Positions 62,234 through 64,000 of a stretch of 64,000 nt of DNA are shown in pieces. The notes under the pieces are model-generated. The model ran no database searches. It was given only the letters and a program-made list of their open reading frames with translations, and was not told the DNA's origin. Location: the NCBI RefSeq assembly GCF_026000775.1, contig NZ_AP026830.1:496001-560000 (forward strand), written 5' to 3'. Every line of letters starts with the position of its first letter. The stretch's first letter is position 1. The DNA is from Vulcanisaeta souniana JCM 11219 (lineage in GTDB: Archaea > Thermoproteota > Thermoprotei > Thermoproteales > Thermocladiaceae). The position numbers and the translations under genes were made by a program.

Positions 62234-63208
62234 ATGGCGCTTATTGAGGTCAGGAACTTAAGTGTGGCCTATAAGACGCCGCTTGGTATTGTCCATGCGC
62301 TTGAGGACGTCACCTTTAATGTCAATAGAGGTGAATCATTAGCAGTTGTAGGCGAATCCGGAAGCGGTAAGTCAACACTTGCATTAGCCGTGGCTAGGCT
62401 ACTACCGCCAAACGCGGTGTATGTTAATGGATCTATAATGTTTGACGGTCTTAATCTATTGAGTATGGACAATGACGAGGTTAGGAAAATAAGGGGCACC
62501 GGCATATTTATGGTGTTTCAGGAGCCAGCCACTAGCCTAAACCCTGTGTTTAAGATCAAGGAACAATTGCTGGAGGCATTAAGGGTAAGGTATGAGAGGG
62601 AGGGTAATAGTTTTGATGAGCATAAGGCCATTGATGAGATAATGAGAGTTCTAAGGGATGTTAGGATGACCGATCCTGAATTAATAATTGATCGATATCC
62701 TCACCAATTATCTGGCGGGCAAATACAGAGGGTTATGATAGCCATGGGACTCCTCATGAGGCCTAAGTTGTATATTGCTGATGAACCCACGTCGGCGCTT
62801 GATGTTACTGTACAAGCGCAAATACTTAAGCTACTTAGGGATCTAAAGAGGGAATATGGGATTTCAATTCTATTCATAACACATGATATAGCGGTTGCAT
62901 CAATAATAGGTGATTCAATCATGGTATTATATGCTGGGCAATTAATGGAGTTGGGTGCCATGAAGGACATTATTTATGAGCCAAGGCATCCATATACGCA
63001 GGCATTGCTGAATAGCATACCTAGGGTAAGTAAGGCTGAGGGTAAATTACCAATGATAGGTGGTTCCGTACCCAACCTATTGAATCCCCCGTCAGGCTGT
63101 AGGTTCCACCCAAGATGTCCAAGTGCCAAGGATGTATGTAGCAAGGTGGTTCCAAGTCTTGTTAGGGTGGGTAATGTATATGTGAGGTGTCACTTGTATG
63201 GTCAATGA
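62234..63208 (+). CDS. peptide/oligosaccharide ABC transporter ATP-binding protein (DppD type)
   Basis: 324 aa. Walker A GESGSGKST (about 39-47), Q-loop VFQEPATSLNP, signature LSGGQIQRVMIA (about 157), Walker B LYIADEPTSALDV, switch ITHDIAV, and the oligopeptide-type C-terminus RFHPRCPSAKDVC. In crenarchaea such transporters carry peptides or oligosaccharides. The ATP-binding partner overlaps its end by 11 nt; the permeases and binding protein are not in the window. Confidence 0.93.
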   Translation: MALIEVRNLSVAYKTPLGIVHALEDVTFNVNRGESLAVVGESGSGKSTLALAVARLLPPNAVYVNGSIMFDGLNLLSMDNDEVRKIRGTGIFMVFQEPATSLNPVFKIKEQLLEALRVRYEREGNSFDEHKAIDEIMRVLRDVRMTDPELIIDRYPHQLSGGQIQRVMIAMGLLMRPKLYIADEPTSALDVTVQAQILKLLRDLKREYGISILFITHDIAVASIIGDSIMVLYAGQLMELGAMKDIIYEPRHPYTQALLNSIPRVSKAEGKLPMIGGSVPNLLNPPSGCRFHPRCPSAKDVCSKVVPSLVRVGNVYVRCHLYGQ

Positions 63209-64000
63209 TGTGATCATAAGCACTGAGCACTTGACAAAGGTGTTTTTGGCCAAGAATTATGGTATAATAAATAAGATACTAATGGAAAAACCGCTCTTTG
63301 TTAGGGCCGTGGATGACGTAAATATTGAAATCATAAAAGGAAAAACAACGGCACTAGTTGGCGAATCCGGAAGCGGAAAAACAACATTGGGCAGGTTGTT
63401 GGTTACGCTTGAACGCCCTACATCAGGCAAGATATACTTCCATGATATTGACATTACTAGTGCAAGAGGTAGGAATTTACAAAACATAAGGGCAAGGCTG
63501 CAAATGGTGTTTCAGGATCCGTATTCAAGCCTTAACCCGGTAATGAAAATTAGGGACATAATAGGAGAACCACTAAGAAATAGGGGCGTTAAGGGTAAGG
63601 AACTTGACGAAGCAGTGGCTAAAATGATGCATGAGGTTGGCTTGGACTTCTCATCATTAGCAACAAGAAGACCAAGCGAATTATCAGGTGGACAAAGACA
63701 AAGAGTTGCGATTGCAAGGGCTTTAATCACTAATCCAGAGTTCGTGGTTCTTGATGAACCAACCTCGGCACTAGATGTCTCTACACAGGCCCAGGTACTT
63801 AATTTACTACTTGACTTACAACAGCGCCATAACCTGACATACCTACTAATAACCCATAATATAGCTGTGGCTAGGTACATGAGTGATATCTCTATGATTA
63901 TGTACATGGGCAAGATAATGGAAATAGGAGAGTCTGGGGTAATTCTCAAGGAACCGTTGCATCCATATACGCAGGCTCTCATAGAATCAGTACCTGATAT
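63198..64000 (+). CDS. peptide/oligosaccharide ABC transporter ATP-binding protein (DppF type), partial
   Basis: ATG 63198 overlaps the DppD stop and the frame runs open to the window edge (267 codons). Walker A GESGSGKTTLGR, Q-loop VFQDPYSSLNPVMKIRDII, signature ELSGGQRQRVAIARAL, Walker B FVVLDEPTSALDVSTQ and ITHNIAV are present. The visible end LHPYTQALIESVPD is close to the family's C-terminal region, so perhaps 40-60 residues are missing. Confidence 0.93.
   Translation, partial: MVNDVIISTEHLTKVFLAKNYGIINKILMEKPLFVRAVDDVNIEIIKGKTTALVGESGSGKTTLGRLLVTLERPTSGKIYFHDIDITSARGRNLQNIRARLQMVFQDPYSSLNPVMKIRDIIGEPLRNRGVKGKELDEAVAKMMHEVGLDFSSLATRRPSELSGGQRQRVAIARALITNPEFVVLDEPTSALDVSTQAQVLNLLLDLQQRHNLTYLLITHNIAVARYMSDISMIMYMGKIMEIGESGVILKEPLHPYTQALIESVPD

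Noticed and set aside
1-64000. CRISPR arrays and cas genes
   Set aside because: I saw no regularly spaced direct repeats and no Cas-like proteins in the window.

Overview
The window looks like chromosomal DNA of a hyperthermophilic crenarchaeon of the Thermoproteales, probably close to Vulcanisaeta or Caldivirga. This is an inference from gene content: archaeal RpoF with DUF655, L21e and L22, aIF5A with a hypusine site, a Hel308-type helicase, Pus10, a wyosine-pathway radical SAM enzyme, thermopsin, and a tRNA-Ile with two non-canonical introns. Many genes have a TATA-like box centred about 25-28 nt before the start codon (leaderless mRNAs); a few carry GGTGAT-type Shine-Dalgarno sites. No rRNA genes or CRISPR arrays were seen.

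Layout. 1-1138: end of a 2-oxoacid:ferredoxin oxidoreductase operon. 1383-4036: an intact OFA-type transporter beside a wrecked glycolate/lactate-oxidase-like locus (glcD and glcF remnants) carrying a 96-bp inverted-repeat element at the break. 4102-11698: homoserine kinase, a DAO-type oxidase, Hel308, a sugar nucleotidyltransferase, a glycosyltransferase broken at a T7 run, and an M20 peptidase. 11887-16846: information-processing genes (L22, Nob1-like PIN, NAD kinase, aIF5A, DUF655, RpoF, L21e, Pus10). 17460-18870: a well-formed C/D box sRNA, RmlC and a TnpB relic. 18870-23246: a Cys-rich HTH regulator, roadblock protein, YjbQ, BFN nuclease, HisRS and prepilin peptidase.

23348-31543 is a catabolic block: two thiolase-fold proteins without the usual nucleophile, a DUF6282 hydrolase, an MHS-type transporter, a maleate-isomerase-like enzyme, an MBL hydrolase and a HyuA subunit with no HyuB nearby. 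31916-34204 holds a pilin-like protein, a fucose-isomerase-type pseudogene, two tiny membrane proteins and a winged-helix-like protein. The twice-interrupted tRNA-Ile(GAU) follows at 34704-34824. 34860-40609: an MDR dehydrogenase, ThiM, an IS200/IS605 relic, a membrane-anchored thermopsin and a class II amidotransferase. 40705-42016: decayed ParA and nuclease genes, probably a relic of an integrated element.

42386-48892: hydrolase, two tRNA-modification enzymes (Taw1, TrmO-like), a methyltransferase, a HEPN/MNT pair and a YyaL-like protein. 48966-58768 is a sulfur and metal island: two rhodaneses, two DsrE-like proteins, a TusA-like protein, DUF1641, and a mercury cluster (ArsR-type regulator, TRASH-domain MerH, MerA with a G7 frameshift) with a divergent pair encoding a membrane protein with a Cys-Cys pair and a membrane-anchored thioredoxin. 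Four sulfur-transfer genes share a palindrome, ATGCA-N5-TGCAT, centred about 50 bp before their starts. This unlisted regulon-like signal is the most interesting observation in the window. The window ends with TldD/TldE, a PH-domain membrane protein and the two ATPases of a peptide ABC transporter, the second cut by the window edge.
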